Assembly: GCF_024160875.1 (NCBI RefSeq)
Contig: NZ_JAIULA010000009.1
Span: 1-64,000 of the forward strand
Direction of reading: 5' to 3'
Length of the DNA stretch: 64,000 bases
Origin: Ligilactobacillus ubinensis
Lineage (GTDB): Bacteria > Bacillota > Bacilli > Lactobacillales > Lactobacillaceae
Positions within the stretch are counted from its first letter, which is position 1. Every line of letters begins with the position of its first letter. Below, in pieces: positions 1 to 11,201 of this stretch. The notes beneath the pieces were generated by a model that saw only the letters and a program-made list of their open reading frames with translations, was not told where the DNA came from and searched no databases. The translations under genes and the position numbers were made by a program.

Positions 1-90
1 GTACCTATTCTTTCGAATAGATAGCCCTACACATTTGATTTGTCTAAAAACTTTGTTCAGTTTTCAAAGATCTACTTTTTTAATTGCCAA
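1..90 (-). other. 16S rRNA leader region of an rRNA operon (operon off window)
   Basis: Read on the minus strand, positions about 85 to 50 contain TTTGAAAACTGAACAAAG, the conserved pre-16S leader motif of Bacillus and Lactobacillus rRNA operons. The 16S gene itself would begin just beyond position 1. The tandem promoters at 105-216 point the same way. An rRNA operon downstream of lysS is a common lactobacillus arrangement. Recognition rests on the leader motif only, since no mature rRNA sequence lies inside the window. Confidence 0.7.
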
Positions 91-104
91 TTGACAACCA
101 TTTA

Positions 105-133
105 ATTATATTTAATATTCCAGAAAAAGTCAA
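105..133 (-). promoter_or_regulatory. Strong rRNA promoter, proximal
   Basis: On the minus strand a -35 TTGACT (128-133) is followed after exactly 17 bases by a perfect -10 TATAAT (105-110). It lies just upstream of the pre-16S leader motif, as expected for a growth-rate-regulated P2-type rRNA promoter. Confidence 0.75.
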
Positions 134-187
134 CTACTTTTTTTAAATTCTCAATTACCATTAAATAATAATTTTGACAACTAAATT

Positions 188-216
188 AGTTTAGCAATTT
201 TATTATACAATGTCAA
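188..216 (-). promoter_or_regulatory. Distal rRNA promoter
   Basis: Minus-strand TTGACA (211-216), a 17-base spacer, then TAAACT (188-193). A weaker candidate, TTGTCA (175-180) with TAATTG (152-157), lies between this and the proximal promoter. Two or three tandem promoters are usual in front of Firmicutes rRNA operons. Confidence 0.55.
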
Positions 217-253
217 TCATTTATTCAAATTTATTTCTATTAATTGTATATTA

Positions 254-327
254 AAAACCATATTGAATATTCTAGTAATTCCAAAAATCTGATTTTTAGA
301 ACTATTTCAAAATTCAATATGGTTTTT
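254..327. terminator. Composite hairpin terminator after lysS
   Basis: The arm at 254-268 (AAAACCATATTGAAT) pairs with 312-327. An inner, nearly perfect stem sits at about 281-299. Runs of T follow the outer stem on both strands (5 on minus, 6 on plus). It would end lysS transcription before the rRNA promoters. Confidence 0.55.
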
Positions 328-358
328 TAGTCTTATCTGCTCTCTAAGTATTTAAAGT

Positions 359-1888
<1,530 letters not shown>

Positions 1889-1937
1889 TTATACATTTTT
1901 TAGTATATCACAAAATAACTTTAATTTTTGTACGCTT

Positions 1938-2930
1938 TTAGCGTACTTCGCGTGCTAATGTATCTTCTAAAAATGCATCAAAAATAGATATCATCTCTAG
2001 TTCTGTCTCTGCAGAATTAAGTGCTGCTTTAGTCCTTGCAGAACGCGCAATCCCCTTCAAGTAATAAGCTGCTTGTGACCGGAATTCTCGTGGTCCCATT
2101 TTTTCACCTTTTACTTTAACAAGACGGTGTAAGTGTTCTTTAGCTACCGTTATTTTTTCTTCTGGCGTTGGTTCTGATAACATCTCTCCGCTTTCAAGGT
2201 AATGTAAAGTTTGTTTCACAATCCACGGATTTCCCAAAGCTGCTCTACCAATCATTACAGCGTCTACACCTACTTGATCTAACATAAATTTAGCATCTTG
2301 GGGTGTACGAATATCCCCATTTCCAATAAAAGGAATTTTTGTTACTTTTTGGGCAACATTATGCAATAAATCCCAATCTGCATGTCCACTATATAATTGC
2401 TTACGTGTCCTACCATGCATTGCTAATGCAGCCGCACCAGCTTCTTGTGCAGCCAAAGCATTCTCAACCGCCAAAATATGATCTTCATCCCATCCGGTCC
2501 GCATTTTAACAGTTACTGGCTTATCAATATTAGATGCTACTGCATGTATCATTTCATACACTTTATCAGGATCTAGTAACCATCTTGCCCCTGCATCTGT
2601 TTTTGTCACTTTAGGCACAGGGCAGCCCATATTAATATCAATTATATCTGCGCTAGTATTCTCAGCTACAAATTTTGCCGCTTGAACTAGCGTTTCTTTG
2701 GTCCCACCAAAGATTTGAACACTGACTGGATGTTCTGTTGGATCAACAAACAACATTCCTAATGTTTTTTTATTTCTAAATTCAATTCCTTTATCCGAAA
2801 TCATCTCACATACAACTAAACCTGCGCCAAATTCTTTACAAATCAAGCGAAATGCGACATTTGTGACCCCAGCCATTGGTGCTACAACTACCTGATTAGG
2901 GATTGTGATGTCTGCAATTTTCCACTCCAT
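1938..2930 (-). CDS. dusB: tRNA-dihydrouridine synthase DusB
   Basis: FMN- and NADPH-dependent reduction of specific uridines in the tRNA D-arm. The 330-residue protein has the TIM-barrel Dus signature MGCPVPKV (101-108) with the catalytic Cys103, and later GNGDIRTP and GRAALGNPWI, which bind the flavin phosphate. The ATG at 2930 follows a GAGGTG ribosome-binding site. It lies between hslO and lysS, the usual lactobacillus order, with 76 bases to lysS, so it is probably cotranscribed. Confidence 0.96.
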   Translation of the reverse strand: MEWKIADITIPNQVVVAPMAGVTNVAFRLICKEFGAGLVVCEMISDKGIEFRNKKTLGMLFVDPTEHPVSVQIFGGTKETLVQAAKFVAENTSADIIDINMGCPVPKVTKTDAGARWLLDPDKVYEMIHAVASNIDKPVTVKMRTGWDEDHILAVENALAAQEAGAAALAMHGRTRKQLYSGHADWDLLHNVAQKVTKIPFIGNGDIRTPQDAKFMLDQVGVDAVMIGRAALGNPWIVKQTLHYLESGEMLSEPTPEEKITVAKEHLHRLVKVKGEKMGPREFRSQAAYYLKGIARSARTKAALNSAETELEMISIFDAFLEDTLAREVR

Positions 2931-3014
2931 TTTTTCACCTCATTAATTATTTTATTAAGTCTGACTTTTCTCACTCGTAGCATAATAACACATTTCATTT
3001 ATAAATAAAAACAC

Positions 3015-3899
3015 TTATGCTTTGGAACGTTGCACGATTTCTTTTAGCTCTTCTTCACTAAAGTTGTATTTATTGCCACAAAAGTGGCAAATTGCTTGAG
3101 CTCCATGATCCTGAGCTATCATTTCTTCAATATCTCCTACTGGTAAAGTCGCCAAAATTTGGGCAAAACGCTTTTTAGAACAATCACACTTATAAATAAA
3201 CTTTTCTTTACTTAAAAACTTTATGTTTTTTTCAGTAAAAATTTCTTTCAAAATATCTTCTGGTGCTTTTTTCTTGCGCATTATTGTTGAGATAGGTTCC
3301 ATATTTTGTAAACGTTTTTCGAGCTTGTTCAATATTTCATCTTGTGCACCTGGTAGCACTTGAATCATGAAACCTCCAGCTGTTTCAATACTATTGTCTT
3401 CATTAACAAAAACTGATAGTCCTACTGCTGACGGAATTTGTTCAGATTTTGCTAAATAGTAAGTGAAATCTTCACCTAATTCTCCTGACACTAAATCAAC
3501 TTGTCCAGTAAAAGGTTCCTTTAAACCTAAATCTTTTGTTACAGATAAAAAGCCAGTCGTTCCAACTGCACCTTTCACATCTATTTTATGATTATTGTTG
3601 AGAGGCAAATGAATATGTGGATGTTGGATATATCCTTTTACTTCTCCTTTATAATTTGCATCTACTACTATTCCACCTACAGGTCCATCTCCGTTAATTC
3701 GAACCGTCATTTTTCCTTCATCTTTTAGTGACGCTGCAGATAACAGAATTGTCCCAACTAACGTTCTACCTAAGGCTGCTGAAGCTGCGCTCCACGTATC
3801 TTGTTTTTTTTGTGCTTCTCGAACTATCTGAGTTGCATCGACTGCATACGCTCTTAACTGTCCTTCATATACCAGACTCTTTACTAAATAATCTGCCAT
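3015..3899 (-). CDS. hslO: Hsp33 redox-regulated chaperone
   Basis: Cytosolic holdase chaperone activated by oxidation and unfolding. The 294 residues include the N-terminal Hsp33 substrate-binding domain and a C-terminal zinc switch with Cys238-x-Cys240 and Cys271-x2-Cys274. All four redox cysteines are present. The ATG at 3899 follows a GAGGG ribosome-binding site. The segment just before that site is a purine-rich heptamer tandem repeat on the mRNA sense strand (see the repeat entry), an unusual 5' untranslated region. ftsH lies upstream, 158 bases away. Confidence 0.96.
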   Translation of the reverse strand: MADYLVKSLVYEGQLRAYAVDATQIVREAQKKQDTWSAASAALGRTLVGTILLSAASLKDEGKMTVRINGDGPVGGIVVDANYKGEVKGYIQHPHIHLPLNNNHKIDVKGAVGTTGFLSVTKDLGLKEPFTGQVDLVSGELGEDFTYYLAKSEQIPSAVGLSVFVNEDNSIETAGGFMIQVLPGAQDEILNKLEKRLQNMEPISTIMRKKKAPEDILKEIFTEKNIKFLSKEKFIYKCDCSKKRFAQILATLPVGDIEEMIAQDHGAQAICHFCGNKYNFSEEELKEIVQRSKA

Positions 3900-3910
3900 G
3901 TTATCCCTCT

Positions 3911-3944
3911 TCTCTATTCTCTATTCTCTATTCTCTATTCTCTC
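3911..3944 (-). repeat. Heptanucleotide tandem repeat in the hslO 5' UTR
   Basis: Four perfect copies of TCTCTAT on the plus strand (3911-3938) and a partial fifth copy. On the mRNA strand this is an A/G-rich run of ATAGAGA units ending within about 10 bases of the hslO start. Such short repeats can change copy number by slippage. Confidence 0.85.
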
Positions 3945-3965
3945 AATTATTTTTTACGATATCAA

Positions 3966-4004
3966 TAAGTAACGCACGATGAAATTTCCACCGTGCGTTA
4001 CTTA
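3966..4004. terminator. 13-bp perfect hairpin between ftsH and hslO
   Basis: TAAGTAACGCACG (3966-3978) pairs perfectly with 3992-4004 around a 13-base loop. There is no clear T-run after the stem on the minus strand. It may be an imperfect terminator for ftsH, a processing site, or a regulatory hairpin in front of hslO. Confidence 0.5.
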
Positions 4005-4056
4005 AAATATTAATCACCTAAAACTCAACAAGCCTTTTCTCATAAAGATGTAGCTA

Positions 4057-6159
4057 TTATTCGTCTTTATTCTGCTTATCACTGCTATTTTTTGGATAGT
4101 AAGTGGTTGTTTGCATATCTTGTTTTTGTTCTTCAGCTTTATCGCCTGAGTTATCATCTTGATTACTTTCTTGCTTTTTTGCAGCTTCTTTACGTTCTAA
4201 TGCTTCTTTAGATTCTTCAAAAGTTGCCGCTTTTTCACTTGGAAATTCATCATTAGCTTTAACAGGCATTTTTCCTGTATTGTATAAACTTAAAATTTGT
4301 TTTTCATCTAAAGTTTCATACTCTAATAATGCTTCAGCAATAATCTTATGTTGTTTACGATTAGCTTCAATGATTTCTTTAGCCTTTTGCATTCCTTCAT
4401 CAGAAATACGTTTAACTTCTTCATCAATAATATTAGATGTTTGCCCTGAATAAGGAGCATTTCCACCCATTTCGCCAGCCATAATACTTGCATTACCTTC
4501 ATATTGAACAGGTCCTAACTTAGAACTCATCCCATATTGTGTAACCATTGCCCGCGCTAATTGGGTTGCTTGTTGGAAATCATTTGAAGCACCTGAAGAT
4601 TTCTGGTTAAAAATAATTTCTTCCGCAGCACGTCCACCCATTAAACCTGCTACTTGATCTTCCATATTCTTCTTTGAAAGTAACATTTGATCTTCTTTAG
4701 GTAACATGATAGCATATCCGCCAGCACGTCCGCGCGGTACAATAGTTACCTTATGTACAACACGAGCGTCATTTAATACTAAGCCTACAATTGTATGACC
4801 GGCTTCATGGTAAGCAACTGTCTCACGTTCTGTCTTACTGATAACACGATCACGTTTTGCTGGACCAGCGATAACGCGATCTTCTGCTTCATCTAAATCA
4901 GAAGAATCAATTTTCTTCTTATCACGACGAGCTGCTAATAAGGCCGCTTCATTTAACAGGTTCTCAAGATCAGCCCCTACAAATCCAGGCGTTTGTTTTG
5001 CAATCATCTTTAAATCGACATCTTTAGCTAATGGTTTGTTCCGTGCATGAACCTTTAAAATAGCCTCACGTCCCTTAACATCTGGACGACCAACTAAGAT
5101 TTTACGGTCAAAACGTCCTGGACGTAATAACGCAGGATCTAAAACATCTGAACGGTTTGTTGCGGCCATAACAATAACACCTTCATCGCCTTCAAAACCA
5201 TCCATTTCAACTAACATTTGGTTCAACGTTTGTTCACGTTCATCATGTCCACCGCCCATGCCGTTTCCACGACGACGACCAACAGCATCAATTTCATCAA
5301 TAAAGATGATAGATGGTGCATTCTTTTTCGCATTTTCAAATAAGTCACGAACACGACTAGCACCAACACCGACAAACATCTCAACGAAATCAGAACCAGA
5401 AATCGAGAAGAAAGGTACCCCTGCTTCACCAGCTACAGCTTTAGCCAACAATGTTTTACCTGTACCAGGAGGCCCTTCAAGTAAGACACCAGAAGGAATA
5501 CGTGCACCTAAAGCTAAGAATTTACGTGGATCACGTAAAAATTCAACAACTTCAACTAATTCCTGTTTTTCTTCTTCTGCACCCGCAACATCAGAAAAGC
5601 GAATCCGATTATTTTTCTTATCAACAGGTTTAGCTTTGGACTTGCCAAAATTCATAACTCGTCCGCTTCCGCCACCACCTTGACCGGCTTGGCCCATCAT
5701 GATATAGAAGAAAATAACAATAAAAACTATAGGTAACAAGGAGACAAGTAACTGAATCCAAATGCTGCTTGATTCTTCCTCTTTAGTATTGTTTTTAATA
5801 TTGTTTTTGGTAGCATATTTTTCAACTGTTTTAATAACAGTATCATTTGTTAAAACGTTACTTGTAAATCCACTGACCTTCGTGGTTGAAGCAGATAATC
5901 CTGCAAGCCCTGAAGAAGTCTTTGTTTTTTTAGCTTTGCGATAAGTACCTGTTATTTTATAGGTACTACCTGACGGTTGAATTGTGAAACTCTTGACATT
6001 ATTCGTTTTCAATTCTTTGATAAATTGACTAGATTGAATTTCTTGAGTTGTTGAACTCTCCTTACTACCAAAGAAGTAGTACACCATTCCCATAAATCCA
6101 AGAAAAATCACAATATAAAATAGACTATTGCGTAACAGTCCATTTTTTTTGTTATTCAT
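4057..6159 (-). CDS. ftsH: ATP-dependent zinc metalloprotease FtsH
   Basis: Membrane-anchored AAA+ protease for membrane-protein quality control and stress proteins. Start at 6159 is preferred because the upstream in-frame ATG (6174) overlaps the AGGAGG ribosome-binding site. This gives 700 residues. Two membrane segments (about 13-31 and 133-155) flank an extracytoplasmic domain. They are followed by a glycine-rich linker, Walker A GPPGTGKT (229-236), Walker [11 protein letters not shown], the second region of homology, and the zinc motif HEAGH (451-455). The C-terminal tail is charged and low in complexity, as usual in lactobacilli. A CtsR-like operator lies just upstream, suggesting heat-shock control. 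Confidence 0.97.
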   Translation of the reverse strand: MNNKKNGLLRNSLFYIVIFLGFMGMVYYFFGSKESSTTQEIQSSQFIKELKTNNVKSFTIQPSGSTYKITGTYRKAKKTKTSSGLAGLSASTTKVSGFTSNVLTNDTVIKTVEKYATKNNIKNNTKEEESSSIWIQLLVSLLPIVFIVIFFYIMMGQAGQGGGGSGRVMNFGKSKAKPVDKKNNRIRFSDVAGAEEEKQELVEVVEFLRDPRKFLALGARIPSGVLLEGPPGTGKTLLAKAVAGEAGVPFFSISGSDFVEMFVGVGASRVRDLFENAKKNAPSIIFIDEIDAVGRRRGNGMGGGHDEREQTLNQMLVEMDGFEGDEGVIVMAATNRSDVLDPALLRPGRFDRKILVGRPDVKGREAILKVHARNKPLAKDVDLKMIAKQTPGFVGADLENLLNEAALLAARRDKKKIDSSDLDEAEDRVIAGPAKRDRVISKTERETVAYHEAGHTIVGLVLNDARVVHKVTIVPRGRAGGYAIMLPKEDQMLLSKKNMEDQVAGLMGGRAAEEIIFNQKSSGASNDFQQATQLARAMVTQYGMSSKLGPVQYEGNASIMAGEMGGNAPYSGQTSNIIDEEVKRISDEGMQKAKEIIEANRKQHKIIAEALLEYETLDEKQILSLYNTGKMPVKANDEFPSEKAATFEESKEALERKEAAKKQESNQDDNSGDKAEEQKQDMQTTTYYPKNSSDKQNKDE

Positions 6160-6220
6160 AGATTTCCTCCTCATTTACTCTTAAACAAAAAGTTTAATCA
6201 TTGTAGACTATGATAGCATA

Positions 6221-6237
6221 TTTGACTTTTATTGACT
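6221..6237 (-). promoter_or_regulatory. CtsR-type operator at the ftsH promoter
   Basis: On the minus strand it reads AGTCAAT-AAA-AGTCAAA, two heptads separated by three bases. This is the architecture of the CtsR direct-repeat operator (consensus RGTCAAA-N3-RGTCAAA). A candidate -10 TATCAT lies at 6210-6215, so the operator would cover the -35 region of an ftsH-proximal promoter. CtsR control of ftsH has been reported in Lactobacillus plantarum, from memory. Confidence 0.65.
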
Positions 6238-6251
6238 ATTAATTTGGACTA

Positions 6252-6794
6252 TTATTTATTTTCATAAACTTCGGGTTTTAAAATTCCCACATATGGCAAG
6301 TTTCGATACCTACCTGCATAATCCAATCCATATCCAACTACAAATTCATTTGGAACCTCAAAGCCAACGTAATCAGGAACAACACCTTTAACTCTTCTTT
6401 CAGGTTTATCCAGCAATGTACAAATCTTAACTGACTTTGCTTTGCGATGATGTAATAAGTCAGCTAAGCGTTCCAATGTCCGACCAGTATCAATAATATC
6501 CTCAACAATCAAAACATTGCGTCCTTCAACTGGCGTGTCTAAATCTTTGATAATTTTAACCTCACCGGTTGATTTTGTTCCATCTCCATAACTAGAAACA
6601 TCCATAAAATCCATTTCACAATATGTTTTTATTTCGCGTGCAAGATCAGCCATGAATAAGACGGCACCCTTTAAAACACAAATCACTATCGGATTTTTAT
6701 CTATATATTCTTCAGTAATTTGCTTACCTAGTTTTTCGGTAACAGCTTGAATTTCTTCGCGACTGTATAGTACTTTTTCGATATCATTATTCAT
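6252..6794 (-). CDS. hpt: Hypoxanthine phosphoribosyltransferase
   Basis: Purine salvage: hypoxanthine or guanine plus PRPP to IMP or GMP. The 180-residue form starting at ATG 6794 is chosen because it follows AAAGAGGA. A longer TTG-initiated reading would include that ribosome-binding site. The PRPP loop [14 protein letters not shown] and the base-specificity region near KPERR are present. It starts about 20 bases after the tilS stop. The tilS-hpt-ftsH order is the standard Firmicutes one. Confidence 0.95.
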   Translation of the reverse strand: MNNDIEKVLYSREEIQAVTEKLGKQITEEYIDKNPIVICVLKGAVLFMADLAREIKTYCEMDFMDVSSYGDGTKSTGEVKIIKDLDTPVEGRNVLIVEDIIDTGRTLERLADLLHHRKAKSVKICTLLDKPERRVKGVVPDYVGFEVPNEFVVGYGLDYAGRYRNLPYVGILKPEVYENK

Positions 6795-6814
6795 TTCGTA
6801 TCCTCTTTCCAAGT

Positions 6815-8158
6815 TTAACTTCTATGAACTACTATGTATTGAATTTTAGCATTTACAGACGCGTGTGACAAATTAGACTTTTTCAAATTAATAATCCAAT
6901 AAATATTTTGCAATGCATCTGCAACTACCCAATACTCATTTCTTTGTTCAGTTGGTATTTTAGCATCAATCAATACTTTTTTGACTTTTTGTTTTCCAAT
7001 ACTTGTTAAAAGTCGATCTCCTGCCATTCGATGCCTAATCAGCAACTTAGTTTGCGGAAGTTGATTTAATTCTAAAATATCATCTTTTTCAGTTGCTTTA
7101 AATGTTTCAGACTTAAATAGTCCTATTTTACTGCCATCAGATAGCGTAATCCATTTATCAACATCAAGCTTATATTCAACTTTACTTACTTTTGTTTTTT
7201 GTGGTATCATTTCTAGCTTAAAAATTTGATACCTTTTCACCAAAAATAATTCAGATGCTAACTGTATTCTTCCTTGTGGTTTTGAATTATTTGCTAATAG
7301 TTTTACACATTCATGTATCTGCCTATAATTTAAAGTTACTTCTTTATTTCGGATAAGTTCTTTTAATATCAGTTTTTGCAAATATATTGGCACATTTCTC
7401 CACTTGTTTAATGAATAGTCTTTTGTTCCCTGAATCCGCAAGTTTCCAAGTTCATTTTGAACTAAATATTGGGTTGCTAAAGCCATATCATTCAGTTGCT
7501 CACTATAGCTTTGGATATGTTGTAAAACTTCCTTATTTTCATCCTTAAGCATTGGTACAAAATGGTGTCTTAGTCTATTTCTCTGAAAAGCATCACTTGA
7601 ATTTGTTTCGTCTTCATAATATAACACGTTATGCTGCTTAGCATATATTCTTAATTGTTCTTTACTAATTCCTAATAAAGGCCGAATAAGCTTCCATTTG
7701 GTTTCAAAAGGCCGACACATTCTAATCCCGATTAGCTGTTCTAGTTCACCACCGCGAATTAGTTTCATTAAAAAAGTTTCTGCTTGATCATCACCATGAT
7801 GCGCTGTCAATAAGTACATAATATCTTCTCGTTGCATAATTTTTGCAAAAAAAGTATAGCGCATCTCACGTGCTTTAGCTTCTACCCCTGTCATTGGATG
7901 CATGTCCGTTGTCCAAGTATAACAAAATAAAGGTAAATTCCGTTTATCACAGTATTGTTTAATGAACTTTGTTTCCCTTTTGCTTTGTGCACGCAAACAA
8001 TGGTCTACATAGGCTACATTTATTTGAGGCCGCTCTTTTTCAGGAAGCTTCTGTAACATATCAAGTAATACCATTGAATCACAACCTGTAGAAACAGCTA
8101 CTAGGATTTTTTTATGCGCTAGATTCAACTGTGACCATTTTTCTCTAAAACTATGCAT
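6815..8158 (-). CDS. tilS: tRNA(Ile)-lysidine synthase
   Basis: ATP-dependent conversion of C34 to lysidine in the AUA-decoding tRNA-Ile. The 447-residue protein has an N-terminal N-type ATP pyrophosphatase domain and a C-terminal TilS domain. The PP-loop is VSTGCDSM near residues 23-30, rather than the textbook SGGxDS. The downstream HHGDDQAET motif is intact. A threonine in the second loop position is, as far as I recall, common in lactobacilli and should not abolish function. It heads the tilS-hpt pair. Confidence 0.94.
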   Translation of the reverse strand: MHSFREKWSQLNLAHKKILVAVSTGCDSMVLLDMLQKLPEKERPQINVAYVDHCLRAQSKRETKFIKQYCDKRNLPLFCYTWTTDMHPMTGVEAKAREMRYTFFAKIMQREDIMYLLTAHHGDDQAETFLMKLIRGGELEQLIGIRMCRPFETKWKLIRPLLGISKEQLRIYAKQHNVLYYEDETNSSDAFQRNRLRHHFVPMLKDENKEVLQHIQSYSEQLNDMALATQYLVQNELGNLRIQGTKDYSLNKWRNVPIYLQKLILKELIRNKEVTLNYRQIHECVKLLANNSKPQGRIQLASELFLVKRYQIFKLEMIPQKTKVSKVEYKLDVDKWITLSDGSKIGLFKSETFKATEKDDILELNQLPQTKLLIRHRMAGDRLLTSIGKQKVKKVLIDAKIPTEQRNEYWVVADALQNIYWIINLKKSNLSHASVNAKIQYIVVHRS

Positions 8159-8243
8159 TTTTCTACCTCTATTTTATTCATTAAAAAAGCAAATCAAATT
8201 TCTAATTAAAATTTGGTCTGCTTCTTTACACTATTCAAATTAA

Positions 8244-8765
8244 CTAGTTGCGTCTTCCACCGCGACCACCACGTTTGCCTTCTGTATTTCTCTTTAAAGA
8301 AGTTAATCGATCTTCGCTTTCTTTCAAAAACCCGGCCATTAAGGAGTCAAAATCTTTTTTCTTATTTTCATTGTTACTACGTTTTGGGTTATTAAAAGAG
8401 TGACTTTTACTGTTATTATGATTTGCTCCAGTATAATTACTCTTTTTTTCATGATACTCTTTATGTCCATTACCTTGGCCATCATTTTGATGATGATAAT
8501 GGTCGTTTTTTTGTGTATTTTTTTCAGATTTATCCATTGCTTTACGGATAGACAAGGCAATTTTGCCATCTTCTCCGATAGAGATAACCTTGACAGTTGT
8601 TTCATCTCCAACTGATAGCACATCATGAATATCTTTAACAAATCCATCTGAAACTTCACTAATATGAACTAATCCTGTTTTTTTATTGCCTAAATCAACA
8701 AACGCTCCAAATTTAGTAATTCCTGAAATTTTCCCAGTAACCTTAGCTCCTACTTCTACTGACAT
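8244..8765 (-). CDS. S1 RNA-binding domain protein, YabR-like
   Basis: A 173-residue protein with one N-terminal S1 (OB-fold) domain at about residues 3-72. The rest is a long hydrophilic tail rich in His, Asn, Lys and Gly, ending in an RGG-like GRGGRR. Start at 8765 is chosen because AGGAGG precedes it. A TTG-initiated longer frame would run through that site. The position between divIC and tilS matches yabR of Bacillus and general stress protein 13-like proteins. It probably binds RNA or ribosomes. The precise role is unknown. Confidence 0.85.
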   Translation of the reverse strand: MSVEVGAKVTGKISGITKFGAFVDLGNKKTGLVHISEVSDGFVKDIHDVLSVGDETTVKVISIGEDGKIALSIRKAMDKSEKNTQKNDHYHHQNDGQGNGHKEYHEKKSNYTGANHNNSKSHSFNNPKRSNNENKKKDFDSLMAGFLKESEDRLTSLKRNTEGKRGGRGGRRN

Positions 8766-8860
8766 AAAAAAGTTTTTCCTCCTCAAAATTGTCTACATGG
8801 ACAGTATAACACGTCAAAATAAAGATTTATACTGATAAATTTAATTTGAGTCATAAAAAT

Positions 8861-9247
8861 TTAATTGTTAGCATCATCAGGTAAAAGATAAATTGTTTCT
8901 CCATTTTTAGAGTAGAAATATTTTGCACGAATTAGCTTTTGCAAATAGTCCGAATCCTTTAATTGTTCAATTTGTTGTTGCAATTCAGTATTCTTTGTTT
9001 GGTCTTTTTTCAATTGGCGTTTTGCTACCACCGTTTCTTGCCTAATTTCACGAATCTGTAAACGTGCTTGGACTACCCTAACTATTCCATAACAAATAAT
9101 TAAACCACAAATAATACTGCCCCAAAAACGAATTCTTTTATGGCGACGTTCAAATTTAAGTTGAAGTGTGTGTTGTTTTGATTGGCGTTGTTTTCTATGA
9201 AAATATTCATTATCCAAAACTTTGATTTTAGATTTATTTTCTGCCAT
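8861..9247 (-). CDS. divIC: Septum formation initiator DivIC/FtsB-type protein
   Basis: Bitopic cell-division protein expected to form a complex with FtsL and DivIB at the septum. The 128-residue form from ATG 9247 follows AAAGGAG. The basic cytoplasmic N-terminus is followed by a single membrane helix (about residues 47-67) and an extracellular coiled coil (about 70-105). Its place between rqcP and the S1 gene is the conserved yabO-divIC-yabR order. Confidence 0.9.
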   Translation of the reverse strand: MAENKSKIKVLDNEYFHRKQRQSKQHTLQLKFERRHKRIRFWGSIICGLIICYGIVRVVQARLQIREIRQETVVAKRQLKKDQTKNTELQQQIEQLKDSDYLQKLIRAKYFYSKNGETIYLLPDDANN

Positions 9248-9335
9248 CTCGCTTCTCCTTTTATTTCCTAAATATACACAATTTTCCATTATATAAAACT
9301 AAAAATTCTAGCTAGCAAATCGTTATATTTGCATA

Positions 9336-9605
9336 TTAAAAGCGATAATCTTCTTTATACTCTTCATTGAGAATCTCATACAAGTCATAAGCCTCATCTT
9401 TTTTAGTTGTATCTTTTAGCATTGTGACTTTTAATGTCGTTGTTTTATTGCCAAATTTAATAACAATCTGATCTCCCACGCTAACATCTGTTGAAGATTT
9501 TGCTATTTTGTCATTTATTGAAATTCTACCTTGATCCGCTATTTCCTTAGCTACCGTTCTTCTTTTAATGATACGAGAAACCTTCAAAAATTTGTCTAAG
9601 CGCAT
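9336..9605 (-). CDS. rqcP: S4-domain RNA-binding protein RqcP (Hsp15 family)
   Basis: An 89-residue protein consisting almost entirely of one S4 RNA-binding domain, beginning [16 protein letters not shown]. In Bacillus the homologue YabO/RqcP works with RqcH in alanine tailing on stalled 50S subunits. An AAGGAGA ribosome-binding site precedes the ATG. It begins three bases after the flippase gene ends, so the two are translationally close. The operon is mfd, flippase, rqcP, divIC. Confidence 0.93.
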   Translation of the reverse strand: MRLDKFLKVSRIIKRRTVAKEIADQGRISINDKIAKSSTDVSVGDQIVIKFGNKTTTLKVTMLKDTTKKDEAYDLYEILNEEYKEDYRF

Positions 9606-9608
9606 ATT

Positions 9609-11201
9609 CTATCTCCTTTTTTGCCCTATCAAGTTTCCCCAAAAACGTAATAATTTTTTCCCGCCGGGGATTGTTAGCCATTCACGAATGGTAAAAGTTT
9701 TGGTTAAAACTGCACAGATAATAAATACAAAACCTCCAACAGTGATTCCGCATAATGTAATTACAAGTTCATCAAAACGACCACTAAACAAGTAGTGTTG
9801 CAGTATTTTAACAGTTAACTTTGTACTTATAGCCATGATACTAATTGTTATACCTAATTTTACCATAAAATTGTTGTTGCTAACTAATCCCTTGATTAAC
9901 GAAGGCAATGAACTACTAATTACAATCTGAGCAACTAATAAACTTAGAACTGTTGCAATACTTGCTCCAGCAATTCCATAATGATAAATAAGCTGTGTAT
10001 TAACACCCACTTTTACAACAATTGCACAAACTAACCCAATAATCGTTATCTTAAATTGATTCAGGCTCTGCAAAATGGATGTATACGTACTTACTAATGT
10101 TATCAATATGATGCTTAGCATATATATACTAATTGTTCCACTTAATGCAGCATTGCCAAATAAAACAGTATTTATTTCTGGCATTAAAACAATTAATCCT
10201 ACCGTAGCTGCGCATCCAAGTCCTACACTTACATGCATGAAAGCACGAGCTGTTTTACGAAATTCATTTAATCTATGCGTCTGCAGCGTTTCTGTTAAAG
10301 ATGGTAATAACGTTGATGAAAAACTTACAGCTACCACCATTCCTAATTGCACTAACGGTTGCGCTCTATCATAAGTTCCTTTGATATCCTTAGCTTGACT
10401 AGAATTTAAACCTATATCTTGAAGTGCTTGTTTTACAGTAAACGAATCCACTAATTGTAATAGCACCATCAACGAAGCAAATAGGCATATTATAAAACCT
10501 TCTGTAATCAAACGCTTGGCCAAAGTTAGTACATCGATGTCGACGTGAACCGTTTTTGTGTGAATAAAATCACGCATATAAAAGCGGACAAAACTTAAAC
10601 TAGCACAAAATGCACCAAAAGTAGCACCACTCATTGCCCACGCTCCCATATGATAATATGTCCAATGGCGCTGAGTAAATAACCAAGCAGCAACAATAAT
10701 TACAATAACACGTACTAACTGCTCTGAAACTTGTGAAATTGCCGTTGGAACCATGTTAAACACGCCTTGGTAATAACCACGACCAACAGCTAATATTGGC
10801 ATAAATAAAAACATCCAAGCAACACTATTAATTAATTCAACTAATGAAGCATCACCCATTGAATTAGCAATAGCTGGTCCAAACATACGTAACATAACAA
10901 AAATCAATACTGCAAAACAGCTTAATATAAAAAATAAATAACGACTAAGTGTGATCTTTTGTTCCTTTGTTTGTTGTTCTGCTATCAATTTTGAAATAAA
11001 CATTGGAAAACCACTCAAGGCAAACGTCATTCCTATCCCATAGATAGGATAGATTTGTTGATATACGTAAAACCCTGTATTTCCAACAATATTTTCAAAT
11101 GGAATCCTGTAAAATGCACTCAATATTTTAGCAATTAATGACGCTACTGATAAAATAAGTGCTCCTTTCATTGCAGTTTTCATACGAAAATTTTTCTTCA
11201 T
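9609..11201 (-). CDS. MOP-superfamily lipid-linked oligosaccharide flippase, SpoVB/YabM type
   Basis: A 530-residue polytopic membrane protein with about 14 hydrophobic segments and the basic N-terminus (KKNFRMKTAMKGALIL) typical of the SpoVB/YtgP/MurJ branch of the MOP superfamily. It overlaps the 3' end of mfd by four bases and is followed three bases later by rqcP, the conserved yabM position. The likely role is transbilayer movement of a lipid-linked cell-wall precursor. Whether it is the lipid II flippase or one for another polymer cannot be decided here. Confidence 0.87.
   Translation of the reverse strand: MKKNFRMKTAMKGALILSVASLIAKILSAFYRIPFENIVGNTGFYVYQQIYPIYGIGMTFALSGFPMFISKLIAEQQTKEQKITLSRYLFFILSCFAVLIFVMLRMFGPAIANSMGDASLVELINSVAWMFLFMPILAVGRGYYQGVFNMVPTAISQVSEQLVRVIVIIVAAWLFTQRHWTYYHMGAWAMSGATFGAFCASLSFVRFYMRDFIHTKTVHVDIDVLTLAKRLITEGFIICLFASLMVLLQLVDSFTVKQALQDIGLNSSQAKDIKGTYDRAQPLVQLGMVVAVSFSSTLLPSLTETLQTHRLNEFRKTARAFMHVSVGLGCAATVGLIVLMPEINTVLFGNAALSGTISIYMLSIILITLVSTYTSILQSLNQFKITIIGLVCAIVVKVGVNTQLIYHYGIAGASIATVLSLLVAQIVISSSLPSLIKGLVSNNNFMVKLGITISIMAISTKLTVKILQHYLFSGRFDELVITLCGITVGGFVFIICAVLTKTFTIREWLTIPGGKKLLRFWGNLIGQKRR

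Noticed and set aside
3911-3944. Heptamer repeats as a CRISPR or phage attachment site
   Set aside because: Units are only 7 bases with no spacers, no cas genes and no integrase nearby.
5258-5683. Long open frame antisense to ftsH
   Set aside because: No ribosome-binding site, no recognisable domain, and it mirrors a strongly conserved gene; it is a shadow of its codon pattern.
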